A DNA stretch of 64,000 nucleotides, from NCBI RefSeq assembly GCF_013410115.1, contig NZ_JACCCV010000002.1:2170001-2234000 (forward strand), written 5' to 3'. The notes under the pieces were generated by a model. That model was not told where the DNA came from, searched no databases, and saw nothing but the letters and a program-made list of their open reading frames with translations. This DNA is from Tunturiibacter gelidiferens. Its GTDB lineage: Bacteria > Acidobacteriota > Terriglobia > Terriglobales > Acidobacteriaceae. Positions 52,635 to 61,403 of the stretch are shown here, piece after piece; within the stretch, counting starts at the first letter, position 1; each line of letters opens with the position of its first letter. A program made the translations under genes and the position numbers.

Positions 52635-53921
52635 CTAAAGAGGTGCGACTTGGTTGCAGCCAGCAGCATAGACACGCAGCACGTCCCGAATGCGGTCTAC
52701 GATCAAGGACACTGGGTCACCTTCTATTTCTTTATTTCGCAGCCGCGCGTATTGCAACGGCAGATAGCGGCTGTACATGCTCTCGGGTATGGTCACCGCA
52801 GAGAGATTCGCAATCAACCTATCAACTGCTTCATCGATCTCGGGTAGATGCCAGTAGTAACGAATACGGTCGCTATAGCTGTAGAGCCGCAATAGTTTCT
52901 GCTCTGCGGGAGTGCCCTGGTAGTAGGGTTTCCAGTTCGCTGGCTCTCGCAGCATGATCTTCTCGATCGTGCAAGTGAGAAAGGACTGCTGATTCTCCGC
53001 AATCAACTGCGACTCTATATCTTCGAGCGCACAAAGCGCCTCTCGCATGGCGAATGTGAGTGCAGGCCCTACTTTCAAGATTGCAAAACCATCTTCGACC
53101 AGCTCCGCATACGCATTCGGTAGCTGGTAGTCAGTCGAGTGCGCCTCAAATACAAATTCTTCGCGTTGCACTCGAAGCCAATCCACGAGCGGTTTCGCCT
53201 TTACGCGATCGTACGCAACAACCGAATCATGGTCGAATTCAACGCCCGGTTGCACGACAAGAGCTATTACCCGCGGCCAAACCTCAGCCAGTCCCTGCTC
53301 TTCGAAGACTCGCTTATGAACTGCGAGCGTATATTCCGCAGCTTCGATCGAGGTCACATCGAGTTCCTGGACAGAGTGCATCGCACCGCCAGGCACGGGA
53401 ACCTCAGTTCCGATGACATATACCGGGCCGCCGCCCGGAGTACCTGCATTTTCTGCGGCTCTGCATAGTTGCGCCGCACGCTGCGCTACAACTTCATCAG
53501 AGAGCTGCGGTGGATCACCGGCGCAGGACATGCTCGCGTCCAGATGGATCTTTGTAAATCCAGCCTGAACGTACTCCGCGATCATGTCCTGAGCATGCTT
53601 CATCGCCTCATCCGCAGGCATGGTGCGCCACGGATTGGGACCGAGATGGTCGCCGCCAAGTATTAGCGATCTTGTTTCGAGTCCCGCCGCGGCTGCATAT
53701 CCCAGCACGAAGTCTCGAAATCCTGCCGGCCGCATGCCAGTGTAGCCACCAAACTGGTTCACCTGATTGCTTGTAGCCTCGACCAGTAATAGCGAATGTG
53801 CCTCCGCGGCCTGCTCAGCCGCCGCACGAATTACCCATGGATGTGCGGAACAGACAGAGTAGATTCCAGTCGAAACTCCCGACCTGCGCCTTGAGGGAAA
53901 ATCCTGAAGCGGCGATCGCAT
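52635..53921 (-). CDS. kbaZ: KbaZ/GatZ-family protein (tagatose-phosphate enzyme)
   Basis: 428 residues with GIYSVCSAHPWVIRAAAEQA, LLVEATSNQVNQFGGYTGM, LGGDHLGPNPW and HLDASMSCAGDPP, the KbaZ/GatZ signature. In E. coli this is the non-catalytic partner of class II tagatose-bisphosphate aldolase KbaY/GatY. No KbaY is present in the window. Stand-alone relatives act as tagatose-6-phosphate 4-epimerases, so this may convert tagatose-6-phosphate to fructose-6-phosphate. ATG 53921 chosen; a TTG at 53930 would overlap the agaS stop by four bases. Confidence 0.8.
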   Translation of the reverse strand: MRSPLQDFPSRRRSGVSTGIYSVCSAHPWVIRAAAEQAAEAHSLLLVEATSNQVNQFGGYTGMRPAGFRDFVLGYAAAAGLETRSLILGGDHLGPNPWRTMPADEAMKHAQDMIAEYVQAGFTKIHLDASMSCAGDPPQLSDEVVAQRAAQLCRAAENAGTPGGGPVYVIGTEVPVPGGAMHSVQELDVTSIEAAEYTLAVHKRVFEEQGLAEVWPRVIALVVQPGVEFDHDSVVAYDRVKAKPLVDWLRVQREEFVFEAHSTDYQLPNAYAELVEDGFAILKVGPALTFAMREALCALEDIESQLIAENQQSFLTCTIEKIMLREPANWKPYYQGTPAEQKLLRLYSYSDRIRYYWHLPEIDEAVDRLIANLSAVTIPESMYSRYLPLQYARLRNKEIEGDPVSLIVDRIRDVLRVYAAGCNQVAPL

Positions 53922-53926
53922 CGCTG

Positions 53927-55108
53927 TCAATAGATCCTGAACTTCTGAACAACTCGATTAATGACCCCACTCGGACTGGGCGAATCAGGCTTTAGCTCGC
54001 GGGCTACCGAGCAATATAGACCGAGCAGTTGTCCGAAGATCACATCTAATACCGGCCGATACGCATCCGCAATATCCTCCTCAATGGCGAGATACGACTC
54101 GCAGTGAGGTTCAATCTCCGACTTCTCCGACGTCGGCCCAATCGCGATCCGCTCCGCTACGATTCCCTTTTCCCCGATCTCACGCAACAGATCACTTGCA
54201 TACTTTGCCCTGCGCTTCTCGCCCGAAACAAAGCACAGAAATAAAGTCTGCTTATCGAGCGCCGCCATTGGCCCGTGCCGAAGTCCAAGCACTGTCTCCG
54301 ACATAGTTTTGACTTGTCCCGCCGTCATCTCCAGAACTTTCAGCGCAGACTCTTCCGCGACACTCGCCAACGAGCCGGTCCCGACCATGCACACCCGCGA
54401 GAATCCCAGCGATGCGGCACGTTCGGCCTCCTTCTCTGCGTTCTGTAAAAATCGTCGGCCCCCCCGAACCAGCCGCTCGACGATCGTCGAATATTCCTCA
54501 ATCGACCAGGCGTGCGCCAGACACTGCCCCATTACGATCATGTTCGTAAAAGAACTCGTCATCGCCAGGCTACGGTCATTCACGGCATCATCCAACACCA
54601 CTACGCAAGACAGGGCTGCTTTTTTGCAGATCGCAATCATCCGAGCCTGCGCGTTGCAAGTCACCACCAGCTGAGAGATCATGGGATATTGCTGGATGGC
54701 TTGTTCCATTACTGCAACCCCTTCAGGCGAATCTCCCGACCTCGAGAACGAAATCCAGAGATATCTTCGTCCCGGAACTACATACTCCTCGAGATTGGGC
54801 AACAGGTCCGTGCTTGCACATACTGACACTTCGCAGCCCCACTTTTGCCTCAGCAAAAGCTCCAGTGCGTGGCCAATATAATCCGAAGTGCCGGCTCCAA
54901 CGAGCATAACCACTGGTCGGTCTTCCAGCTTGTCCCGAACACCTGCCTCTTCCAGGAAGCTGCAGACCCGTTCCTGATGTTGCCGAAATATCTGAACCGT
55001 CGTCTCCCAAGTGGCTGGCTGTTGCGCTATTTCACGCGGCGTAAACAAAAGACCGCGGGCCTTTTGTTCTTCGACAGGCAAATCAACAAAACTTGAAAGG
55101 GATATCAC
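53927..55108 (-). CDS. agaS: AgaS-type SIS-domain sugar-phosphate isomerase/deaminase
   Basis: 393 residues with two SIS domains: VMLVGAGTSDYIGHALELLL and YLWISFSRSGDSPEGVAVME in the first; RVCMVGTGSLASVAEESALKV then VLGLRHGPMAAL in the second. This is the AgaS arrangement, an enzyme converting galactosamine-6-phosphate to tagatose-6-phosphate with ammonia release. Start is GTG 55108 with AAGGA upstream. First gene of the minus-strand run agaS-kbaZ-agaR; divergent from a PfkB kinase across a 110-base A/T-rich gap. Confidence 0.85.
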   Translation of the reverse strand: MISLSSFVDLPVEEQKARGLLFTPREIAQQPATWETTVQIFRQHQERVCSFLEEAGVRDKLEDRPVVMLVGAGTSDYIGHALELLLRQKWGCEVSVCASTDLLPNLEEYVVPGRRYLWISFSRSGDSPEGVAVMEQAIQQYPMISQLVVTCNAQARMIAICKKAALSCVVVLDDAVNDRSLAMTSSFTNMIVMGQCLAHAWSIEEYSTIVERLVRGGRRFLQNAEKEAERAASLGFSRVCMVGTGSLASVAEESALKVLEMTAGQVKTMSETVLGLRHGPMAALDKQTLFLCFVSGEKRRAKYASDLLREIGEKGIVAERIAIGPTSEKSEIEPHCESYLAIEEDIADAYRPVLDVIFGQLLGLYCSVARELKPDSPSPSGVINRVVQKFRIY

Positions 55109-55218
55109 AGGATTCCTTTATAGTGGAAAATAATGCATACTGAATCAAAATCGAAGCTAAACAAAAGTAATAATAATAACTATACTCAGCATAACGCAAC
55201 AAAACAATACGAGGTTTT

Positions 55219-56181
55219 ATGCTCACCAGGCCACGAGGCGAACATCAAAGACGTTTCGACATCACGATTGCAGGCGAAACCAACCTCGACCTCATCTTGT
55301 ATGGCCTGCCGGAGCAGATGTCCACGGAAAGAGAGCTTCTCGGCTCCGGATTCAAGGTGACTCTTGGGGGATCCTCCTCGATTCTTGCTCATAACCTTGC
55401 TGCGCTTGGCGGCCGGGTAGGATTCATCTCCCAGGTCGGTCGCGATGAAATGGGAGACATAGCTTTAGCCCGTCTAGGCGAAAGTGGCGTGGATCTATCC
55501 CATATCACCTCCAGAGAGGACGTGGGAACCGGCGTAACCGTGCTTCTGCCTCATGGGCAGCGACGTCACATTCTGACCTATCTCGGAGCTATGGCCGAGA
55601 TGACCATCGCGGATCTGGATTTGGCCTACCTTACCTCCTCGCGTCACTTTCATCTCTCCTCACTTTTCCTACAGACAGGTCTTCAACCCGACTTGCCCGA
55701 GCTCTTTGACCAATTGAAAAAGGCTGGGCTGACACTTTCCCTGGATACTAATGACGACCCTAACGATACTTGGGGTGGCGTTCTCGATCAGCTCCTCGAC
55801 CGAATCGATGTTCTTCTGCCAAATGAAGATGAAATATTGCGGATCGCCAGAAAACCCACCCTTGAAGAGTCGCTCGACTCTCTGGCCCCCCGCGTTCCTT
55901 TGATCGTTGTAAAGTGTGGCGCTCGCGGTGCTGTCGTGCAACAGGGGAAGAAGCGGGACTGGGTGCCTTCGCTCCGAGTGGAACCGGTCGACACGATCGG
56001 CGCTGGGGACAGCTTCAACGCAGGCTTCCTGAACTTCTACCTCAAAGACGAGAACCCGTTGCGTGCCGCAGCCATGGGCAACGTAACGGGTGCATTGTCT
56101 ACACTACGGCCCGGAGGCACGGAAGCCTACCGTGACTCTGCCTTTCGCGATGGCTTCCTCAATCAATATACGGTTGCATAA
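55219..56181 (+). CDS. PfkB-family carbohydrate kinase
   Basis: 320 residues of the ribokinase fold: opening ITIAGETNLDLILYGLP, substrate loop LGGSSSILAHNLAALGGRVG, middle DTNDDPNDTWGG and ILLPNEDE-like VLLPNEDEIL, and anion hole/catalytic base DTIGAGDSFNAGFL. The second PfkB signature is complete, so it should be active. In the divergent Aga-type arrangement it could phosphorylate the imported amino sugar or tagatose-6-phosphate. ATG 55219 follows GAGG at short distance. Confidence 0.85.
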   Translation: MLTRPRGEHQRRFDITIAGETNLDLILYGLPEQMSTERELLGSGFKVTLGGSSSILAHNLAALGGRVGFISQVGRDEMGDIALARLGESGVDLSHITSREDVGTGVTVLLPHGQRRHILTYLGAMAEMTIADLDLAYLTSSRHFHLSSLFLQTGLQPDLPELFDQLKKAGLTLSLDTNDDPNDTWGGVLDQLLDRIDVLLPNEDEILRIARKPTLEESLDSLAPRVPLIVVKCGARGAVVQQGKKRDWVPSLRVEPVDTIGAGDSFNAGFLNFYLKDENPLRAAAMGNVTGALSTLRPGGTEAYRDSAFRDGFLNQYTVA

Positions 56182-56335
56182 ATCAGCGCTTTCCCGAGTT
56201 TAAGTCTTCGTCCTCCGTCGCCTCGCTCCGACGCTTGGAGTGATCGAGTCGGAAGATTCGCCTTTTGGTGACGACTGAATTTCGAGAAGTTTCACTTGGT
56301 CCTCCGGGTGCGGGGGACTCCCTACGGAGACCGAG

Positions 56336-56860
56336 CTACTTCGAGACCGCACGCGCTGCACTCTCAATTACATCTGCCACTTCCTTGGGATGCGAGACGT
56401 AGACTGATCGGTTTGGTTCTCCAGGCAGCCGTGGTGATCGTCGCTGAGAAGTTGTACGCAAAGTTGAGCACCTGCGCGCGCGCCATGAATGCGGCTTTGT
56501 CGCCGGGAAGGTCGGCTGCGAACAATTCTCGAAACTGTGCCGGGTCAATATATGTGAAACCGTCGGGCATTTCTTTATGGCGCCCGATTTGGCGAGGTCG
56601 CTCGGAAAGCGCTTTTCGTCGTCCGACTCTTTCTCGCCTGAATCCGGCATGTGGGCCGCGATACACCAAACCAACAACCGATTGGTCGTTTCCCGCTTCC
56701 GTAATTACCGCTCCTCCATAGCTGTGCGCGACAAGGATGCTCGGTCCGTGTTGCAGTGCAAGGATAAGCTTCACGGCGATCACATCATCCTGAAAGGACG
56801 TCTACGGCTCTTGGACGATGATGGTATCCGGTCAGTGGAGGACCCAGTCACTCTTGCGCT
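56336..56860 (-). pseudogene. Alpha/beta hydrolase remnant
   Basis: Reading on the minus strand, QEP (then a stop) TSFQDDVIAVKLILALQHGP and the nucleophile elbow SILVAHSYGGAVITEAGND are followed by VVGLVY. The frame then shifts to AAHMPDSGEKESDDEKRFPS, then back to MPDGFTYIDPAQFRELFAAD and PGDKAAFMARAQVLNFAYNF, then TAAWRTKP. The distal part is lost, leaving only SVYVSHPKEVADVIESAAR at the end (56336-56400). N-terminal strands are also missing. At least three frame changes, one stop and a deletion around the catalytic acid. Confidence 0.75.
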
Positions 56861-57990
56861 TCTTCAAGCTGACGATGTGCGCTCCAACTTTGGACGGCAC
56901 CGCCAATCTCAGAAATCTCCTTTACCAGCGTGTCTAGTAGTGCGCGCACATGCGTACACCGCGCTAGGTTCGCACTCTGTCCGGACCAGAGAGGAAGCAA
57001 TTCGGGTCTCCCTGCCTTCTCGGCCGGAATCGATAAGTGCCGCACGAGCGCACGTTGAAGGGGGTAAGGCAGGATCTCTATATTATTTTGGTTGAGTTCG
57101 TCGAGCAGGCGGTTCTTGATGCCGCGAGCAAGTCTTCCGGTGAACCCTCGAGTAAGAGCAGTCTGCCTAGCTTGACCGCTGAGGAGCGCTTTACGGTGAA
57201 GCGTGTTCGCTCCCGACTCCTCGCACGCGAGAAAGGCCGTCCCCATCTGCACACCTTCGGCTCCGAGAGCGAAGGCTGCCACAATCCCGCGCGCATCTCC
57301 AATTCCGCCTGCGGCGACGACGGGAAGTCGTACGGCATCGACGACCTGCGGCACAAGTGCCATCGTCCCCGTCAGGGAATCTTCGGACGGTTGCAGAAAA
57401 GAGCCGCGATGGCCGCCTGCCTCAAAGCCGGAGGCCGCAATCACGTCCACTCCCGCTTGTTCCAAGGCAATCGCTTCGTCTACGGTGGTCGCCGTTCCAA
57501 TCAGCACGATTCCCTGATGGCGGAACTCATCCAAAATCTGTTTGGAGGGAATGCCATAAATAAAACTGAACACGGAGATCCCTTCGTCCAGGAGAACCTG
57601 CACCTGATCTTCGAAACGAATCGGTTCGTACGGGCGATAGGAGGGCGTGGCTCCTCCGACACTTTCAATATGTTTTGCCAGAGGAGAGAGGCTGCGATGA
57701 AATGCCTCTTCCGTCGAGGCGACGGCCCCTTCGTCTTCCGTGGAGACCCACAGGTTCATCGCAAATGGTTTTGTTGTGAGGGCCTTGATCTCGCGAATGA
57801 CATTGCGAATAGCCTCCGGTTTGAGTCCATGAGCACCGAACGACCCGAGTCCCCCATAGTTCGAAACAGATGCTGTAAGCCGCTGAGAGGACAACCCTCC
57901 GAGCGGGCCTTGAATAATTGGATATTGAAGTCCCAAGCGTGAAGTCAGTCGATTGCCCGTCCACAATTTTGAGCCCACTCGAGCTGCCAT
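56848..57990 (-). CDS. Nitronate monooxygenase
   Basis: 380 residues, FMN-dependent TIM barrel. Landmarks: YPIIQGPLGGLSSQRLTASV, the cofactor loop DVIAASGFEAGGHRGSF and VVAAGGIGDARGIVAAFALGAEGVQMGTAFL with the conserved glycine-rich phosphate site. It oxidises alkyl nitronates such as propionate-3-nitronate. It is third in an operon with an SDR and a RidA protein; its start is about 22 bases after a strong hairpin spanning the end of the ridA gene. Its last codons overlap the hydrolase remnant. Confidence 0.88.
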   Translation of the reverse strand: MAARVGSKLWTGNRLTSRLGLQYPIIQGPLGGLSSQRLTASVSNYGGLGSFGAHGLKPEAIRNVIREIKALTTKPFAMNLWVSTEDEGAVASTEEAFHRSLSPLAKHIESVGGATPSYRPYEPIRFEDQVQVLLDEGISVFSFIYGIPSKQILDEFRHQGIVLIGTATTVDEAIALEQAGVDVIAASGFEAGGHRGSFLQPSEDSLTGTMALVPQVVDAVRLPVVAAGGIGDARGIVAAFALGAEGVQMGTAFLACEESGANTLHRKALLSGQARQTALTRGFTGRLARGIKNRLLDELNQNNIEILPYPLQRALVRHLSIPAEKAGRPELLPLWSGQSANLARCTHVRALLDTLVKEISEIGGAVQSWSAHRQLEEAQE

Positions 57991-58011
57991 AAGGATCCTC
58001 TATATTCCACA

Positions 58012-58042
58012 AAGAAGGCGGGAGCTTAGCTTCCGCCTTCTT
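58012..58042 (-). terminator. Stem-loop between ridA and nitronate monooxygenase genes
   Basis: AAGAAGGCGG and CCGCCTTCTT form a perfect ten-base stem that includes the last ridA codons. The loop holds its stop, and the next start is 22 bases beyond. The short TTCTTTG tail suggests partial termination or mRNA stabilisation, lowering expression of the third gene. Confidence 0.6.
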
Positions 58043-58529
58043 CGTTCTCGACTTCGAACGTTACCTCAAGCATGACCGGCGCACCGAGAGGCAAGGCGGT
58101 TACTCCTAATACGGACCGCACGGACATCTTGTCCTCTCCAAATACATCGCGGAGAAGCTCTGATGCTGCATCGGCGACGATAGGCTGGTTGTAGAAGTCT
58201 CCGTGTGTTGCCAGGTAGACCTTCACGCTGACAACCCTCGTCACGCGGTCCAGCGACCCTACGTGCGCCTTCGCAGCGGAAAGAGCATTCAGAGTCGCGG
58301 TTCGCAAAGCATCCCGCCCGGCAGATTCGTCGAGCTCTTTGCCTAGCCGCCCAACGAATTGAAGCTTGCCATCCTTGACCGGCAGCATTCCGCTGAGGAA
58401 GAGAAGGCTGCCTGCCTGGACGGCCTCAACGTAGGCGCCAAGGGGGTGGGGCGCATTGGGGAGCACGATCCAAAGGTCCTGCAGCCGGCGCTCCGCGCTA
58501 GCCGGCTGCGTGCCCTTTGGGCTTACCAT
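58026..58529 (-). CDS. RidA (YjgF) family enamine deaminase-like protein
   Basis: 167 residues: PHPLGAYVEAVQAGSLLFLSG, NALSAAKAHVGSLDRVTRVV then VSVKVYLATHGDFYNQP and a final GAPVMLEVTFE. The classic RidA arginine in the last block (typically P.RS.V..) is PLGAPVMLEV here, so it belongs to a subgroup without the usual catalytic Arg, of unknown substrate. Start overlaps the SDR stop by 7 bases. Confidence 0.8.
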   Translation of the reverse strand: MVSPKGTQPASAERRLQDLWIVLPNAPHPLGAYVEAVQAGSLLFLSGMLPVKDGKLQFVGRLGKELDESAGRDALRTATLNALSAAKAHVGSLDRVTRVVSVKVYLATHGDFYNQPIVADAASELLRDVFGEDKMSVRSVLGVTALPLGAPVMLEVTFEVENEEGGS

Positions 58530-59251
58530 TTGCCGTTGTGCTGACCGCCGTCTACGTGCAGCACCTCCCCAGTGATCTGACGCGATTCGGTGAGATAGAC
58601 CACTGCGCTTGCAATTTCCTCCGAAGTGGAGATCGTGCCCATCGGCGACAAGGTTTTGAGGAAGTCCTTTGGGTTGTCTTTGTGAAGGGGGGTATCAACG
58701 ATCCCGGGTGCAACCGCATTGAAGCGAATGTGTTCCTTCGCATACTCTGACGCCAGGCTGACCGTGATGGACTCGAGACCGCCCTTCGTGATCATTTGCA
58801 CGGATGCCGATACGCCAGCGATGGGATTTTTAACCAGCGATGTCGTGATGGCCACGACGCTTCCGCCCGACTTCTGAGCGAGCATCTGCTTGACCGCGAG
58901 CTGGGTGATGTAGATGTAGCCTTCGAGATTCGTCGAGACCAGCGAACGGAAATCGTCGGCGCTGTAATCAACAAAGGGCTTCGCCACGAAAATGCCAGCG
59001 TTGTTGACAACCGCATCAATCGAGCCAAACTTCTGAACAGCTGCATCGACCACCTTCTTTGCCGTGGCAGCCTGACCGATATCTCCGTCCACCAACACAA
59101 GCTTGTCGGAAGCCTTTAACTCAGCCGACTTTGACGCGCTGCGAGAGGTGCCCACTACGTTATAGCCGCGTTCCAGGAACGCTTTTACGACTGCAGCGCC
59201 GATTCCCTGGGAGGCGCCCGTCACGATTACCGTCTTTTGAGTGTTTGCCAT
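58523..59251 (-). CDS. SDR oxidoreductase lacking the catalytic tyrosine
   Basis: 242 residues. Rossmann motif VTGASQGIGAA and NNAGIF are normal, Ser in AITTSLV is present, but the YxxxK active site reads QMITK, with Gln152 in place of Tyr and Lys156 kept. NAD(P) binding should be intact; normal dehydrogenase chemistry is doubtful. First gene of the operon with RidA and nitronate monooxygenase. It follows the lysR gene by 174 bases on the same strand. Confidence 0.85.
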   Translation of the reverse strand: MANTQKTVIVTGASQGIGAAVVKAFLERGYNVVGTSRSASKSAELKASDKLVLVDGDIGQAATAKKVVDAAVQKFGSIDAVVNNAGIFVAKPFVDYSADDFRSLVSTNLEGYIYITQLAVKQMLAQKSGGSVVAITTSLVKNPIAGVSASVQMITKGGLESITVSLASEYAKEHIRFNAVAPGIVDTPLHKDNPKDFLKTLSPMGTISTSEEIASAVVYLTESRQITGEVLHVDGGQHNGKW

Positions 59252-59424
59252 TTATTGCTCCTATCGAAACCAATACTGCCAGTACCGCAGATGGCAACAT
59301 GAGGACGATCCTCGACGTTGACGATGCCGCGCGTTGATGCGGCCACCTGCTGCGTTCAAGCTCCAATATAGATGTGAGAGGAGGGGGCTACGAGGCCCGA
59401 TTTGTTCTGATACCCGCTATCGCT

Positions 59425-60327
59425 TTAGTCGATAGCTTCCACTTGTCGATCGAGGGTCCCAATGTTCGAGATCTGACGACTCATTCCTAAGAAAGCGTTG
59501 AGTGCGCTCGTCGAATAGCGATCATGTCGTCTAACAAATACAGTCTCTACCTGTGCCTGATCCACTGGGAGTTCGTGCACAGTGACGGACTGATCTGTCC
59601 AGAGTCTCTCCACCAGCGTCTTCGGTAGCAACGTTATGCCAACGCCTGCGGTGATGCAGGTAATGATCGCATCGAGAGATGCAAATTCCATCACCGTGTA
59701 ACGAATACCTAGCCCATCGAGGATAGAGCCGAGCCTTTGACGGTAAGAACAACCCTGTCGAAACACGATTGCTTTGAGGTTTTCAACTTTGGCGAGGTCA
59801 CCGAAGTTCCGTACGGATAAAGGGCTTACGAGGACAAGGTCTTCTAGGAATAGTAATTCCTCGCTCAGTTCTTGATGGTGAACAGGTCCAGCCACAAAGG
59901 CACCATCCAATTCGTGTTCCACCACCTGATTAATCAGAGATGTCGTAGTCCCCGTCATGACGGCCAACTCAACCCTCGGATATTCCTGTGCATATTGGGC
60001 TACGAGTGTGGGAAGCCGCAATCCAGCTGTGGTCTCCAGCATTCCGATACGCAGTTTGCCCTTTGGAGTTCCATCCTCTTTGACCGCCGTGATGGCTTGC
60101 TGGAACAGTGCACGTATCTGCTCCACATAGGAAAGAAGGCGTAGACCCGCTTCACTCGGCTCCACACCACGGCTATGCCTGACGAATAGCTGAACACCGA
60201 GCTCTTCCTCCAGGAGGCGAATGCGGGAGGTGACATTTGATTGCACCATGTTCAGTTCAGCTGCCGCCCGGTTCATGCTGCCGATTCTTGCCACGGCGTC
60301 CACAATCCTCAAGTCATCTGCGTCCAT
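59425..60327 (-). CDS. LysR-family transcriptional regulator
   Basis: 300 residues. Winged helix at residues 1-60: DLRIVDAVARIGSMNRAAAE, LNMVQSNVTSRIRLLEEELG, LFVRHSRGVEPSEAG. The effector domain begins GKLRIGMLETTAGLRLP. ATG 60327 sits directly before the domain; a longer frame to 60492 is unlikely. A 7-base hairpin GCTATCG/CGATAGC covers its stop codon. Probable regulator of the SDR-RidA-monooxygenase operon downstream, or of the divergent CGNR gene. Confidence 0.88.
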   Translation of the reverse strand: MDADDLRIVDAVARIGSMNRAAAELNMVQSNVTSRIRLLEEELGVQLFVRHSRGVEPSEAGLRLLSYVEQIRALFQQAITAVKEDGTPKGKLRIGMLETTAGLRLPTLVAQYAQEYPRVELAVMTGTTTSLINQVVEHELDGAFVAGPVHHQELSEELLFLEDLVLVSPLSVRNFGDLAKVENLKAIVFRQGCSYRQRLGSILDGLGIRYTVMEFASLDAIITCITAGVGITLLPKTLVERLWTDQSVTVHELPVDQAQVETVFVRRHDRYSTSALNAFLGMSRQISNIGTLDRQVEAID

Positions 60328-60580
60328 GGGCGTCCTGCCTCCCCATGCCAGTATAGAGACGAATCTCATTCCAATCAGTCGAATCAATCGGAGAATGTCG
60401 AGCACCGCGTCGGAGGAAAGCAGGCCTGAAGTATTCTGCTCGCCTTGCGTGTTCGATGCCAGCTTCGCGGGAGATTTTATTGCTGACTCCATTGGCCCTC
60501 CTTTCTCAATGCCCGTCTGCAGGCACCATGTCCCGCTCGCGCAGAGAGCTTAATTGTAGTCTGAGAGTGATTTATAACAC

Positions 60581-60616
60581 TTGCAAACGTTCCTTTTGCC
60601 GGTTACAGTCGCTGAT
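60581..60616 (+). promoter_or_regulatory. Candidate leaderless promoter of the CGNR gene
   Basis: TTGCAA (60581-60586), 17-base spacer, TACAGT (60604-60609). A start site 7 bases later would fall at the ATG 60617, and no ribosome site lies between. Confidence 0.4.
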
Positions 60617-61243
60617 ATGAATGCACACACCGTGAGCCCCGAAGAATCAGGGAGACCTCACGCGCTGTTTCTAGCGGGGCACCCTGCTTTGGACTTCCTC
60701 AATACTCGAATGAGAGTGAATGCAGCGTTTCTGGACCTCTTGCAGAGCGACGAGGATGTGCTCATCTGGCTAAGGCAAGCCGGATATCCGACTCCACGAA
60801 CTCCACGAATTGACGGCAGGACCGGATCGGTCGCGCTGCTACGCTCCGCACGAAGGCTGCGAGAGAGCGTCCGGTCCCTTGTCGAATCGCGAAAGATGGG
60901 ACAGCGGGGAGATCCCTTTATCCTTAACAGTATCTTAGCGGCTAGCCGGAGCTACCCACAGTTGGTTTGGAGAGGACCCAACGCAGTGGAGATTGAGACG
61001 GTTAGACGGCAAGAGACGGCCGGATCAATTTTAGCGCCTGTAGCGGAAGCTGCTGCCGAACTCCTCACGACAGCCGATTTTGATCTCATAAAACGCTGCG
61101 AGGATGACACCTGCTCGCTTTGGTTCTCCGACCAGACTAAGTCACACAATCGGCGCTGGTGCAGCATGGAAATATGTGGAAACCGCAACAAAGTGGCAGC
61201 TTATCGCGTGCGGGATCGGAACCGAAGACCTCCGACCAGTTGA
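60617..61243 (+). CDS. ABATE/CGNR zinc-finger protein
   Basis: 208 residues. The N-terminal ABATE-like region has LAGHPALDFLNTR. The C-terminal treble-clef-like finger has RCEDDTCSLWFSDQTKSHNRRWCSMEICGNRNK: two Cys, basic loop, two Cys and the CGNR motif. Such proteins are putative transcriptional regulators, often next to oxidoreductases. Divergent from lysR. Confidence 0.85.
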   Translation: MNAHTVSPEESGRPHALFLAGHPALDFLNTRMRVNAAFLDLLQSDEDVLIWLRQAGYPTPRTPRIDGRTGSVALLRSARRLRESVRSLVESRKMGQRGDPFILNSILAASRSYPQLVWRGPNAVEIETVRRQETAGSILAPVAEAAAELLTTADFDLIKRCEDDTCSLWFSDQTKSHNRRWCSMEICGNRNKVAAYRVRDRNRRPPTS

Positions 61244-61403
61244 CCTGGAACGATTGAGCCCCTCTCAGCCGAACCCTGTGAAGGCTCATGCTCGAACTGT
61301 TTCCGTCATTGCTTTCCGCGGAAGCCGGGAATGGCCGTGCTTCCCGTTAGGGATGCATTTGGAAAGCAGAGCACGGCGATTTTGCTGCCAGCAGCTCTCG
61401 GTC

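Noticed and set aside
57037..57942. 301-codon plus-strand frame opposite the nitronate monooxygenase
   Set aside because: Antisense to a well-supported enzyme gene, with composition typical of a complementary-frame artefact.
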